Assembly: GCA_022822325.1 (NCBI GenBank)
Contig: JAJEBW010000039.1
Span: 47,650-111,649 of the forward strand
Length of the DNA stretch: 64,000 nt
Origin: Gemmatimonadota bacterium
GTDB lineage: Bacteria; Gemmatimonadota; Gemmatimonadetes; Longimicrobiales; Gaopeijiaceae
Reading direction: 5' to 3'
In this document: piece by piece, positions 40,698 through 49,049 of the stretch
How positions within the stretch are numbered: position 1 is the first letter of the stretch
Layout of the letters: every line of letters begins with the position of its first letter
Notes under the pieces: model-generated
The model's input: only the letters and a program-made list of their open reading frames with translations
What the model was told of the DNA's origin: nothing
Database searches by the model: none
Position numbers and translations under genes: made by a program

Positions 40698-41070
40698 CCT
40701 GCCCCGCCGCGATCAGCGCCTCCATGCGGGCCACGTTGCGCGCGCTCCAACTGCTCCGCCGCCGCCTGGGGGTGAAGCGCACCTTGTAGCTCTTCTCGTC
40801 GATGGTCCGCTTCATGCCGTCGATCCAGCCGAAGCAGAGGGCCTGGTCGATCGAGTCGGCGATGGTGAGTGTTTGCAGCCCGGTTCCCTTCTTGTAGAGA
40901 CCGACCCAGAGCACATCGTGGCTGGCGTGGTTCGCTTCGTACCAGGCGCGCAGTTCGGCGGCGGCGGCGAAGAAGCGCGGAGGATCCGCCGTGGCCGGGG
41001 GTCGCTTTGGGCTCACCGGGCGCACCGGGTCCGCAGGAAGTCCGAAATGGCGATCGCTCGGCCTCCACAT
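40588..41070 (-). CDS. YdeI/OmpD-associated-type protein, C-terminally short
   Basis: 160 residues from ATG 41070 (no clear ribosome site). Residues ~30-145 match the YdeI family: 'FFAAAAELRAWYEANHASHD', 'VLWVGLYKKGTGLQTLTIAD', 'QALCFGWIDGMKRTIDEKSY' and 'VRFTPRRRRSSWSARNVARM'. Family members normally continue ~50 residues with a second segment containing 'W-F...AK...TR...RL'; here the frame ends soon after 'KAYPGAPALTELKDRD' inside the 3' end of the UvrC-like gene. The end has probably been lost by deletion. Function in bacteria is poorly known. Confidence 0.7.
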   Translation of the reverse strand: MWRPSDRHFGLPADPVRPVSPKRPPATADPPRFFAAAAELRAWYEANHASHDVLWVGLYKKGTGLQTLTIADSIDQALCFGWIDGMKRTIDEKSYKVRFTPRRRRSSWSARNVARMEALIAAGQVTDAGLKAYPGAPALTELKDRDPGISRCGRPSLRTG

Positions 41071-41107
41071 GCGCGGAGTGCCGGGTTGGGCCGGGGCGCT
41101 CCCTCGC

Positions 41108-43753
41108 TCATCGCGGCGTCAGCACCTGGCGTTCGGCCGCGACCGATTCCACCCGTTCGCGCGAGTAGAAGACCGGGAAGAAGCGATCAGTCGCCCACAG
41201 CTCGAAGAGGTTGTCGTAGAAGGGGGAATCGGGGTCGCCGGACTGGCCGGGGGTGTTGCTGCCGACCGCGCGGTCCCAGTCGCCCGTATCGACGATGATG
41301 CGAAAGGACGCGCCGGAGGTCTGGTTGTCGCCGCCGCCGGTGTTGTTGAGGGTGTAGCTGTTGCCGCCGCGGGGGTGCGGTCCGGCGGTGAGCCGGTCGG
41401 CAATGGCGGGCGACGCGGCGCGAGAGAGCGGGTGGAAGATCGTCGCGTACTTGTAGGCGGGCTGGCCGTACTGCCAGGCGTCCATGTCGCGGCCGAGCTT
41501 TTCGCCGAGCGCGGCCACCGCCTCCTCCAGGCTGCGCAGGAGCACCGCGTCCCGCCCGGCCACCGGATCCTCGCCGAACTCGCCCCCGGGCGCGGTGAGA
41601 TGCCCGATCACCTTGACGAGCGCCATGCCGCCCAGCACGCGCCGCTGCGCCGCCGGGACGATCGCGTCGCGCACATGGGCCCGCACCCGCGCCTCGAAGG
41701 CGTTGTAGATCCCGGCCGCAACCGAGGTCGGCGCCAGCACGAAGTCCCAGTCGAGGAGCAGTTGCCGCGCCCGTTCGGTCGCCGGGTCGCCTGCCGGACC
41801 GACATGCCGCAGCATGGGCACGATCGTCCGCGCCGGGATCGAGTGGTAATCGGTCTGCAGCGCCATCATGTCGGCCATGGAATGAAGCCGTCCCGAGCCG
41901 AGGACTTCGGACGCGCGCGCCCAGCGGTAGGGATCCGACCACTCGAAGCCGATCGCGTCCATGTGAGGGTAGTCGGCGGGGGTAAGGTGGTTGTTGGCGG
42001 TGACGAAGTAGCCCTCCGGCGGATTGAGGACGCTGGGCTTGGCGCGGATCGGCAGGTAGCCGTCCCACTCGTAGCGGCCGTCGCCGGGAACCGGGACCAG
42101 CCCCGACCAGTTGCGCCGGATCGGGGCGATCCCCACCGCCTGCCAGCCGATGTTCCCCTCCCGGTCCGCCCAGATCATGTTCTCGCCGGGGATGTTGGAG
42201 TAGTTGCACGCCTCGACGAACTCCTCCCAGGTGCGGGCCTGGTCCATCCGCAGGCTCGCCAGGTAGGGGGCGCCGCCGGGTTCCAGCCACGCCGCGCGCA
42301 CCGCGTAGGCGACATTGTTCTCCGCATCCTCGAAGACGACCGGCCCGTGCCGCGTGTACTTCAGCTCGGCCGTGTGGGGGGCCTGCCCCTTCACCGGGAT
42401 CTCCTCGGCGATGACGGTCATCTCCTCCCAGCCATCCCTGTAGCGGTAGCGGTTGGGGCTGTCCGGGTCGGTCTCGTAGACGTAGAGGTCCTCGCCGTCC
42501 GTGCGGAAGACGGTCAGCCCCCAGGCGCCGTATTCGTTGTGGCCGATGCTTACGCCGGGGATCTCGGGTTCGCCGCCGCCGATTACATTCCAGCCGGGCC
42601 CGACCAGGTGCACCCAGTAGCGCAGCGACGGCGCCGACTGGGCGCGGTGCGGGTCGTTGGCCATGAGGGGGAAGCCGCTCTCGCTCAGACGCCCGCTGAC
42701 GACCCAGTTGTTGGAGCCAAGGCTCTCCTGGTCCGGCCAGGCCAGCGGATCCCGCCAGCTCGGGGCGTCTGCATACCGTCCCGCGCCCGCCGCGGTGGCT
42801 CGTCCCGCAGCGTCGGGGGAGGCCGTTCGCGTGGAGGCGTCCCGCAGCGATGCCTCCACCCTTGCAAACGCATCTTCGTCGCCTCTGTACTCGGGCGCCA
42901 GGTGCTCGGGACGGAAGCGGATGGAACCGCGAAAGGCGTTGTAGAGACGCAGGATATCCCGGTCGAGAAGCTCGCCGTCGATGGCCGGATCCAGGTTGAT
43001 GTCGGGATCGCCCGGGTGGAAGTTCGCGACCCGCTTGACCGCTTCGGCCCCCACCGCCGCCACCGCGCGTCCGTAGTTCAGCTCGGCGCCGATATTCCCC
43101 AGCAACCCCTGGTGGCGCGAAATCACGACTTCGGGAGTCCAGCGCTGCGGGCGGATTCCGAGCATCTCGAACTCGATGGGGAGAAGACCCGGATCGGCCT
43201 CGGTCTCGGCGATGTACGCATTGACGCCGTCCACATAGGCGGGAATGATGAGGGAGCCGCGGTCGTGGTAGTGGTTCATCTCCTGCGTCATGTCGCCGCG
43301 GAAACGGAAGAGACGGAAGCCGATGTCGCGCTCGAGCTCGTCGGGGCCCAGCATTTCGGCGACGGTTCCGGTGGCCTGGGCGCGCCAGACCTCGAACTGG
43401 AAGAGGCGGTCGCGGGCGGCGGCGTAGCCCTGCGCGAAGAAGAGGTCGTACTCGGTCTCGGCGTAGATGTGGTTGATCCCCCAGCGATCGCGGATGATCT
43501 CGACGGGGGCCTGCAGACCGGGAACGGTGAGCGTCGTGGTGGACGCCGGCAGGGACGGAATGGCCGTGGACGACGCGAAGTCGCGCGGAAGGTGCGAACG
43601 CGCGGGGCGGGGATGGGAGGCGGCGGCGGGCATGAGGGGAGGGGCGAGGGCGGCGTTGGCGGACCCCGTGACGGGCGCAACCTGCGCGCTGGCGGCAAAG
43701 GGAACGGCGAGAAGCGCGGCGAGGGCGGCAGCGATCGAATCGGTCTTGCGCAT
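41108..43753 (-). CDS. Penicillin acylase family Ntn-hydrolase (secreted)
   Basis: 881 residues from ATG 43753. Signal peptide 'IAAALAALLAVPFAASAQ'. Alpha-chain: 'PVEIIRDRWGINHIYAETEY' then 'DLFFAQGYAAARDRLFQFEV', typical of the family. Beta-chain begins at the autoproteolytic Ser in 'QESLGSNNWVVSGRLSESG', followed by 'PLMANDPHRAQSAPSLRYWV' and 'PGVSIGHNEYGAWGLTVF'; the oxyanion Asn is seen in 'FVTANNHLTPADYP'. All catalytic landmarks are intact, so a processed periplasmic amidase is expected, acting on acylated amines, beta-lactams or acyl-homoserine lactones; the substrate cannot be told. There is no Shine-Dalgarno, and the frame is open upstream into a DUF1295 remnant. Confidence 0.9.
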   Translation of the reverse strand: MRKTDSIAAALAALLAVPFAASAQVAPVTGSANAALAPPLMPAAASHPRPARSHLPRDFASSTAIPSLPASTTTLTVPGLQAPVEIIRDRWGINHIYAETEYDLFFAQGYAAARDRLFQFEVWRAQATGTVAEMLGPDELERDIGFRLFRFRGDMTQEMNHYHDRGSLIIPAYVDGVNAYIAETEADPGLLPIEFEMLGIRPQRWTPEVVISRHQGLLGNIGAELNYGRAVAAVGAEAVKRVANFHPGDPDINLDPAIDGELLDRDILRLYNAFRGSIRFRPEHLAPEYRGDEDAFARVEASLRDASTRTASPDAAGRATAAGAGRYADAPSWRDPLAWPDQESLGSNNWVVSGRLSESGFPLMANDPHRAQSAPSLRYWVHLVGPGWNVIGGGEPEIPGVSIGHNEYGAWGLTVFRTDGEDLYVYETDPDSPNRYRYRDGWEEMTVIAEEIPVKGQAPHTAELKYTRHGPVVFEDAENNVAYAVRAAWLEPGGAPYLASLRMDQARTWEEFVEACNYSNIPGENMIWADREGNIGWQAVGIAPIRRNWSGLVPVPGDGRYEWDGYLPIRAKPSVLNPPEGYFVTANNHLTPADYPHMDAIGFEWSDPYRWARASEVLGSGRLHSMADMMALQTDYHSIPARTIVPMLRHVGPAGDPATERARQLLLDWDFVLAPTSVAAGIYNAFEARVRAHVRDAIVPAAQRRVLGGMALVKVIGHLTAPGGEFGEDPVAGRDAVLLRSLEEAVAALGEKLGRDMDAWQYGQPAYKYATIFHPLSRAASPAIADRLTAGPHPRGGNSYTLNNTGGGDNQTSGASFRIIVDTGDWDRAVGSNTPGQSGDPDSPFYDNLFELWATDRFFPVFYSRERVESVAAERQVLTPR

Positions 43754-43756
43754 TTT

Positions 43757-44000
43757 CGGAATGGGGACCAGTGCGGGAGTGGTGGATTGACGGTCTCGGT
43801 ACCCCGGATGCCTGGCGGCCGTGATCTGCTCGGTCACGCGCAGGGACGACAGGAGCCGCAACGCCAGCCCGGCGCAACCCGGAATGGTCCAGTGCAGCCA
43901 TTCGCCGGACGCCGAGACCGCGAAGAGATAGAATACACACCACAGGGCGGTCTCGCAGAAGTAGTTCGGACGCCGGCAGTAGCGATGGAGTCCCGTGGCT
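43757..44000 (-). pseudogene. Remnant of a DUF1295 (steroid-reductase-like) membrane protein, C-terminal end
   Basis: The frame reads 'LHRYCRRPNYFCETALWCVF', 'YLFAVSASGEWLHWTIPG', 'LSSLRVTEQITAARHPGYRD' and 'QSTTPALVPIP', clearly the end of a DUF1295 protein (compare family 'L-W-x-Y-S-R-H-P-N-Y-F', 'T-E-x-I-S-x-x-x-Y-P-x-Y', 'T-x-x-L-I-P'). The rest of the gene (~200 residues) is missing, conserved His/Ser positions are changed to Arg/Cys, and its stop codon is gone, so it runs in frame into the acylase start. Confidence 0.7.
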
Positions 44001-44073
44001 GCTGAACGGCGGATCGACCTCCGCGTCGACGGCAGGCAGTAGAGGGGCAGACAGAGCGACCAGAGCCGGCCGG

Positions 44074-44460
44074 TCAAATCACCCGAATGGGACCCGGATA
44101 GCGCCCGACCTCCTTGTCGGCGGTCAGAAGGGTGAGCCCCTCCGTCTGGGCCTGGGCCACGAGGATGCGGTCGAAGGGGTCCTTGTGAATTGCGGGCAAC
44201 AGATCCACCATGACCGCGTGCGCTCCGGTCACCGGCAGCTCGGTGTAGCCGTTTTCCAGCAGCGCTCGTCGCAAGAGGCGCGCGTCCACCCGGAAACCGG
44301 GGCGGCCCAGCCCGCTCTTGATGGCGATCTCCCACAGCGAGGCGGCGCTGAAGAAGAGCTTCGTCCTCGGGCTCTCCATCTCTTCCCGCAGATCGGCTGG
44401 CAGACGCTCGGGAGCTCCCGCCGCCCAGAGGAGCACGTGGGTGTCCAGGAGAAGGGTCAC
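44074..44460 (-). CDS. PIN-domain ribonuclease toxin (VapC family)
   Basis: 128 residues from GTG 44460, overlapping the antitoxin stop (GTGA). PIN signature: 'LLLDTHVLLWAAGAPERLPA' (first Asp), 'FFSAASLWEIAIKSG' (Glu), 'MVDLLPAIHKDPFDRILVAQ' (Asp pair) and 'GLTLLTADKEVG' (Asp). All four acidic metal ligands are present. Toxins of this subclass ('DTHVLLW') cleave tRNA or rRNA when released from the antitoxin. With the gene just upstream it forms a type II toxin-antitoxin pair, located between the amidohydrolase and a decayed gene. Confidence 0.9.
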   Translation of the reverse strand: MTLLLDTHVLLWAAGAPERLPADLREEMESPRTKLFFSAASLWEIAIKSGLGRPGFRVDARLLRRALLENGYTELPVTGAHAVMVDLLPAIHKDPFDRILVAQAQTEGLTLLTADKEVGRYPGPIRVI

Positions 44461-44699
44461 CGCTCGCCGTTGAATGCGGCTTCGATCTCGCTCGCTCCCA
44501 TGGTGTCGAAGTCGTCGGGAACTGCAATCCGGCCCTTCAGGAATCCGGTGCGCCGACTCCCGTAGCGGGGAGTCTCGACCGCGATGACTCTGACCAGAGG
44601 CTTGCCCGCCCGCGCGATCACGAACGGATCGCCGGCCACGGCTTCGCGGACCAGACGCGAGAGATGAGTCTTGGCTTCGTGCATGTTGACCTTCCGCAT
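44457..44699 (-). CDS. Phd/YefM-type antitoxin
   Basis: 80 residues; GGAGG lies 6 nt before the ATG. N-terminal DNA-binding/dimer domain 'MHEAKTHLSRLVREAVAGDP', then 'FVIARAGKPLVRVIAVETPR', matching Phd/YefM antitoxins. The C-terminal part ('GRIAVPDDFDTMGASEIEAA') ends with the toxin-binding 'F-x-G-x' motif, seen here as 'AAFNGER'. It should neutralise the PIN toxin translated from the overlapping downstream gene and repress the operon. Confidence 0.9.
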   Translation of the reverse strand: MRKVNMHEAKTHLSRLVREAVAGDPFVIARAGKPLVRVIAVETPRYGSRRTGFLKGRIAVPDDFDTMGASEIEAAFNGER

Positions 44700-44884
44700 C
44701 GGTGGCCTCCATCGGTGGATTCGCGGGGTCGATTGGTCTGGTCCGGTAAACTAAACCATTTCCGCGACGAGGGGAAGGAACGCGCTTTGCGGAGGTTGCG
44801 TCTTCGCCAGGTTCGCCCGCCGCGCTCGGGAGCCGCTCGCGATTCCCGCTCGCCCACAACGGTCATGGACCCTGCATCCCCACC

Positions 44885-46582
44885 TCACCCCTCCCAGGTC
44901 ACCCGTCCCCCCGCCACCGTGCGCAGCACCGGAATCTCCTTGATCGCGTCCGGGTCGGCGTCATGCGGGTCGGATGCCAGCACCACGAAATCGGCCAGCT
45001 TGCCCGCCGTCACCGATCCCTTGATCTCCTCCTCGAACGACGCGTAGGCGCCGCCCATCGTGCAGATCCGCATCGCTTCGGCCACCGTGATCCGCTGGCT
45101 CGGGCCCCAGACGCGGCCGTCGAAGTCCTTGCGCGTGACCATGCTCTGGATCGCCATGAGCGGCTCGTAGGGCCCCGGCGTGTAGTCCGAGGCGGGCGCC
45201 ACCGGGATCTCGTAGTCGAGGAAGGAGCGGTGGGCGAACATCCACTCCATCTTCGCGGGCCCGTACTCGACCCACTTGTTGCCATGGTAGTGGGCATAGG
45301 TGTAGAAGGGCGTCGGCACCGCCCCGGCCGCCTTGATTCGCGCCAGCAGCTCGGGGTTGACGAGCGAGCAATGTTCGATGCGATGCCTCGGATTCGGCCG
45401 CGGCCACAGCTCCTGGACGCGTTCGTAGGCGTTGAGGACCATATCGATCGTCACGTCGCCGTTGGCGTGAATCCCCACCTGCCAGTTCGCGCGGTGCGCC
45501 ACCTCGACCGCCTCGTGGATATCCTCCTGGCTCATGGTGAGGATGCCGTAGTCGTCGGGGCGGCCCACATAGGGCGTGCTCATCCGCATCGTGCGCTCCG
45601 AAGCCGAACCGTCGGCGCCGTACTTGACCCCGCCTACGCGCAGCCATTCGTCCCCGAACCCGGTCGAGACGCCGCCTTGGCGCAGGTAGGCGTAGGGGCT
45701 GCGCATCATCATGTAGACGCGGCAGCTCAGCTCGTCGTTGCGGTAGGCGTCGCTGTAGGCCCGAAGGCTGTTCGCCGAGGTGCCCGCGTCGTGGAAGGAG
45801 GTCAACCCTGCCCGGGCCATCAGCTCGGTGATCAGCTTGACCCCCGCGCGGCGGTCGTCGTCGGAGTGCATGTTCGGAATCAGCGACGAGAAGACGTAGT
45901 TCGCGCGTTCCGCCACGAGTCCGGTCAGCTCTCCGTCTTCCCTGTAGAATCTGCCGCCCTGCGGATCGGGGGTCTCGGCCGTGATCCCCGCCAGCGCGAA
46001 GGCCCGCGAGTTGTAGACGCTCGTGTGTCCCCCCCGGTGCCCCACCACCGCCGGATGATCCGGCGCCGCCTCGTCCAGGTCGAGCCGGTTCAGCGGCCGC
46101 CCCTCGGCCAGCTTGGTGTCGTCGTACTTGAAGCCCTGGATCCACTCGCCCGGAGGCGTCTCGCGTGCGCGCGCGGCCATCCGATCCTTGATCTCGGCGA
46201 TGCTGCGCACATCGACGTTCACATCCTTGAGCTCGCGGACCCCCGCCCCGGCCGGGTGGGTGTGCGCATCGACGAAGCCGGGGGCGATCGCCGCATCGCG
46301 ATGGTCGAAGACGCGGGTGTCCGGTCCGCGCAGCGCCTCCACATCATCGCGGGATCCGACCGCGAGAAACCGCCCTTCGCGCACCGCCAGCGATTCGGCG
46401 CCGGGGTTGGCGTCGTCCATCGTGTGAATGCGGCGGCCGTGGACGATCAGATCCGCCCGCGCTCCGCCTCGTGCCCCCGCGCCCAATCCCGATCCGGTCG
46501 TGCCTCCGCATCCCCCCAGCACGCCCGCGCCGGCCGTACCGGCGGCCAATCCCAGGAAGCGTCCACGCGACAGCGTCTTCAT
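44885..46582 (-). CDS. Amidohydrolase family protein (YtcJ-like), Tat-exported lipoprotein
   Basis: 565 residues; GAGGAGAA upstream of the ATG. N-terminus 'LSRGRFLGLAAGTAGAGVLG' then 'GCGG' is a Tat-like signal (S-R-G-R-F-L-G variant of the twin-Arg motif) with a lipobox Cys. The catalytic domain starts 'ADLIVHGRRIHTMDDANPGA', with the metal motif 'IAPGFVDAHTHPAGAGVREL', later 'WQVGIHANGDVTIDMVLNAY', 'RHRIEHCSLVNPELLARIKA' and 'VAPASDYTPGPYEPLMAIQS', and the closing 'GKLADFVVLASDPHDADPDA'. This is the YtcJ branch of metal-dependent amidohydrolases; the substrate is unknown. Confidence 0.88.
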   Translation of the reverse strand: MKTLSRGRFLGLAAGTAGAGVLGGCGGTTGSGLGAGARGGARADLIVHGRRIHTMDDANPGAESLAVREGRFLAVGSRDDVEALRGPDTRVFDHRDAAIAPGFVDAHTHPAGAGVRELKDVNVDVRSIAEIKDRMAARARETPPGEWIQGFKYDDTKLAEGRPLNRLDLDEAAPDHPAVVGHRGGHTSVYNSRAFALAGITAETPDPQGGRFYREDGELTGLVAERANYVFSSLIPNMHSDDDRRAGVKLITELMARAGLTSFHDAGTSANSLRAYSDAYRNDELSCRVYMMMRSPYAYLRQGGVSTGFGDEWLRVGGVKYGADGSASERTMRMSTPYVGRPDDYGILTMSQEDIHEAVEVAHRANWQVGIHANGDVTIDMVLNAYERVQELWPRPNPRHRIEHCSLVNPELLARIKAAGAVPTPFYTYAHYHGNKWVEYGPAKMEWMFAHRSFLDYEIPVAPASDYTPGPYEPLMAIQSMVTRKDFDGRVWGPSQRITVAEAMRICTMGGAYASFEEEIKGSVTAGKLADFVVLASDPHDADPDAIKEIPVLRTVAGGRVTWEG

Positions 46583-46648
46583 CGGTCGTTCTCCTCGCGA
46601 GATGTTCCCCGCAGCGCCGCGCGAACCCCGTCCGTCCCGGCGCCCCCT

Positions 46649-47341
46649 CTATCTCACTCTATCCCCGATTCGGCTTCCGCGCACCGCCGTGATCGCCGGG
46701 AAGGCCTTGTGCGATTCGCGGTCGTAGGAGAAGTAGATGAAGGAGACGCGACCCTTGAAGCGCCATCCGGCCAGGAATCCCCACACGCGCGAATCCAGGC
46801 TGTCTTCGCGGTTGTCGCCCATCATGAAGTAGTGATCGTCCGGCACCACGATCGGGCCCCAGTTGTCGCGGGTCGGACGGTAGTCGTCGCGGGGGCCGCC
46901 CACCAGGTACTGCTTCTGCCACAGCATCTGCGGCTGCGTGTTGTCGGGCGTTCCGAGCTGAATCGCATGGGGTTCGTCCTGCCGCGCGCCATTCACGAAG
47001 AGGATCTGGTCGCGCATCTCGAGGGTGTCGCCGGGCATGCCCACCACGCGCTTCACGATCGTCATGTTCTCTTCGTGGTGCGGATCGAAGACGAGAACCT
47101 CGCCGCGCCGGGGCTCCGACCAGGCGGGCAGCCGGATGTCGGTGAAGGGAATGCGCGGCCCCATCGCCAGCTTGTTGACCGCCAGGTAGTCCCCCACCAG
47201 GAGGGTGTTCTTCATCGAGCCGGATTCGATGAAGTAGGTGTCGAGCAGAAAGACGCGGAGCAACACCACGATGATCAGCGCCGGCACCATCGAGCGGAGC
47301 CAGCCCAGCAGTCCGCCCCTCTTCTCCCTTGTCTTAGCCAT
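46649..47341 (-). CDS. lepB: Signal peptidase I
   Basis: 230 residues; AAGGTGG 6 nt before ATG 47341. One N-terminal helix ('MVPALIIVVLLRVFLLDTYF'), then the five S26 boxes: box B 'FIESGSMKNTLLVGDYLAVN' with nucleophile Ser, box C 'RRGEVLVFDP', box D 'MTIVKRVVGMPGDTLEMRDQ' with the general-base Lys, and box E 'HYFMMGDNREDSLDSRVWGF'. Cleaves Sec/Tat signal peptides on the outer face of the inner membrane. Its start overlaps the symporter stop by 8 bp, an unusual operon neighbour for lepB. Confidence 0.95.
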   Translation of the reverse strand: MAKTREKRGGLLGWLRSMVPALIIVVLLRVFLLDTYFIESGSMKNTLLVGDYLAVNKLAMGPRIPFTDIRLPAWSEPRRGEVLVFDPHHEENMTIVKRVVGMPGDTLEMRDQILFVNGARQDEPHAIQLGTPDNTQPQMLWQKQYLVGGPRDDYRPTRDNWGPIVVPDDHYFMMGDNREDSLDSRVWGFLAGWRFKGRVSFIYFSYDRESHKAFPAITAVRGSRIGDRVR

Positions 47342-48881
47342 GCTCCGCCACCTTGCTCCGCGCCGCCCTGAAGGGACCGCCGACCACCCGCTTCACATCG
47401 TCCATGAATGCGCCCGCGCCCGGAGGCGGCTGCGTGCAGAGGCTCACCAGAATCGTCGCCGCAAAGCCCGCCACGAAGCCGGGAATCATCTCGTAGAGGT
47501 CGTAGACCATGTTCTTGATTGCCACCGTGCCGGAATCGAAGAGGGGCAGCACCCAGATCACCGCCGTGAGGAAGCCGGCAATCATTCCCCATAGCGCGCC
47601 CTGCCGGGTGGTCCGCTTCCAGAATAGCGAACAGAGCACCACCGGCGTAAAGGCCGACGCCAGCCCCGACCAGGCAAAGAGAACGAACCAGAAGATCATT
47701 CGCGACTCCCCGATCGCGAAGGCGAATCCCCCCAGGCCGATCACCACCGTCAGCACGCGCCCGATCCACGAGAAACGCCGCTCCGACCACTCCGGTTTCA
47801 GCACCTTCTGGAAGAGATCGCGCACCACCGCCGACGAAGCCAGGATCAGGAGCGAATCCACCGTCGACATGATCGCCGCCAGCACCACCACCAGAATCAG
47901 CCCCGCGATCACCGCCGGAAAGAGCTCCGTCGACATCACCGGCAGGATCGTCTCGGGGTCCGCCAGTCCGGGGAAGAGATAGCGCCCCGCAACTCCCGTC
48001 AGCACCGCCCCGATATCGAAGACCACAATGCAGGCGACCGCCATCACCCCGCCCTGGCCGATCTCTCGGCGCCCCCGCGCGGCCATGAAGCGAGTCAAGA
48101 GCTGCGGCGCCCCCAGGAAGGCCAGCCCGATCCCGGCGAAGCTCAGCGCGCTCATCGCCCCCATCAGCGAGAAGCCGTGCTCGCCCATCGGCAGAAGCAA
48201 AGAGGGATCGATCGCCCCGATTCCCGCCATCAGCTCGCCCCATCCCCCCGCCTTCCAGATCCCGAAGATCGGCAGCAGCAGCAGGCAGAGGAACATCAGC
48301 ACCCCCTGCACCACGTCGCTGTAGGCCACGGCCTTGAATCCGCCGATGCTCGTGTAGAGAAAGATCGCCGCCGCGCCCAGCACCACGCCCCACCCGTAGC
48401 TCATCCCCAGAAACGACGAAAAGGCCTTCCCCGACACCGTGAGCTGCGCGGCCGTGTAGGCCCCCACCATCGTGAAGATGATCACCGCGCTCACCAGCCG
48501 CAGCCAGTGCGCCCGGTCCGCAAAACGGTCGGCCAGGTAGTCCGGCACCGTGATCGCGTCGTAGCGGTCGGTGAACTCCTTGAAGGGCCGCGCCACCACC
48601 GACCACGCCAAAGCCACCCCGAGCACCTCGCCGAGCACCACCCAGAGCGCGTGGAATCCGACCAGGTAGCCCATTCCCGTCAGCCCCAGGAGGAGCCAGC
48701 CGCTCTCGCCCGTCGTGTTGGCCGAAAAGGCGATCACCCACGATGGCAACCGCTTGCCGGCCACATAGAACCCCGCCACGGAACGGCTCTCGCGACTCGC
48801 CCACCAGGCAATTCCTGCGAGAATGAGAATGTAGGAAACAAGCACGCCGATCATCGCGCCGCCGCCACTGCCCGCGCCCAC
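47334..48881 (-). CDS. Sodium:solute symporter (SSS family, PutP-like)
   Basis: 515 residues from GTG 48881 with GGGGAG 7 nt upstream; ATG 48854 lacks a ribosome site. Thirteen helices of the LeuT-like SSS fold. Landmarks: 'WWASRESRSVAGFYVAGKRL', 'FSANTTGESGWLLLGLTGMG' (Na/substrate helix), 'VVGAYTAAQLTVSGKAFSSF' region, 'YTSIGGFKAVAYSDVVQGVL', 'SFAGIGLAFLGAPQLLTRFM' and 'VLAAIMSTVDSLLILASSAV' (the conserved Na2-site Ser/Thr). It imports a small organic solute with sodium; its operon with a beta-amino acid transaminase and MmsA suggests beta-alanine or 3-aminoisobutyrate, which is inference. A tiny membrane protein is encoded immediately upstream. Confidence 0.92.
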   Translation of the reverse strand: MGAGSGGGAMIGVLVSYILILAGIAWWASRESRSVAGFYVAGKRLPSWVIAFSANTTGESGWLLLGLTGMGYLVGFHALWVVLGEVLGVALAWSVVARPFKEFTDRYDAITVPDYLADRFADRAHWLRLVSAVIIFTMVGAYTAAQLTVSGKAFSSFLGMSYGWGVVLGAAAIFLYTSIGGFKAVAYSDVVQGVLMFLCLLLLPIFGIWKAGGWGELMAGIGAIDPSLLLPMGEHGFSLMGAMSALSFAGIGLAFLGAPQLLTRFMAARGRREIGQGGVMAVACIVVFDIGAVLTGVAGRYLFPGLADPETILPVMSTELFPAVIAGLILVVVLAAIMSTVDSLLILASSAVVRDLFQKVLKPEWSERRFSWIGRVLTVVIGLGGFAFAIGESRMIFWFVLFAWSGLASAFTPVVLCSLFWKRTTRQGALWGMIAGFLTAVIWVLPLFDSGTVAIKNMVYDLYEMIPGFVAGFAATILVSLCTQPPPGAGAFMDDVKRVVGGPFRAARSKVAEHG

Positions 48882-48884
48882 CGG

Positions 48885-49043
48885 TCAGCTCCCCATGTCC
48901 GTTGAGCCTGCGGGGGCCTTCGGCCCACCATTTTCGTCGTCGCCGCAGCGATGCACCCGGTGCGCAGCGATCACCAGCGCCAGCCCGGGGAGGACCGCGA
49001 GCGCCATCAGCGCCCAGGTTGCGAGTGGAAGTCCGCCGATCAT
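48885..49043 (-). CDS. 52-residue single-helix protein, putative SSS symporter small subunit
   Basis: ATG 49043 to TGA 48885, 52 residues, found by reading the gap between aminotransferase and symporter. It starts 6 bp after the aminotransferase stop and its stop lies inside the ribosome-binding region of the symporter (TGA, then GTG 48881). One hydrophobic helix, 'LATWALMALAVLPGLALVIA', then a basic 'AHRVHRC' and a polar tail with a Gly/Asp-rich end. Small accessory membrane proteins encoded next to SSS and NSS sodium symporters are known in several phyla; position and topology fit. GC3 is high. The ribosome site is modest. Confidence 0.65.
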   Translation of the reverse strand: MIGGLPLATWALMALAVLPGLALVIAAHRVHRCGDDENGGPKAPAGSTDMGS

Positions 49044-49049
49044 GCTCCG

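Noticed and set aside
40991..44005. 1004-codon plus-strand ORF opposite the acylase
   Set aside because: Antisense shadow of an intact Ntn-hydrolase gene.
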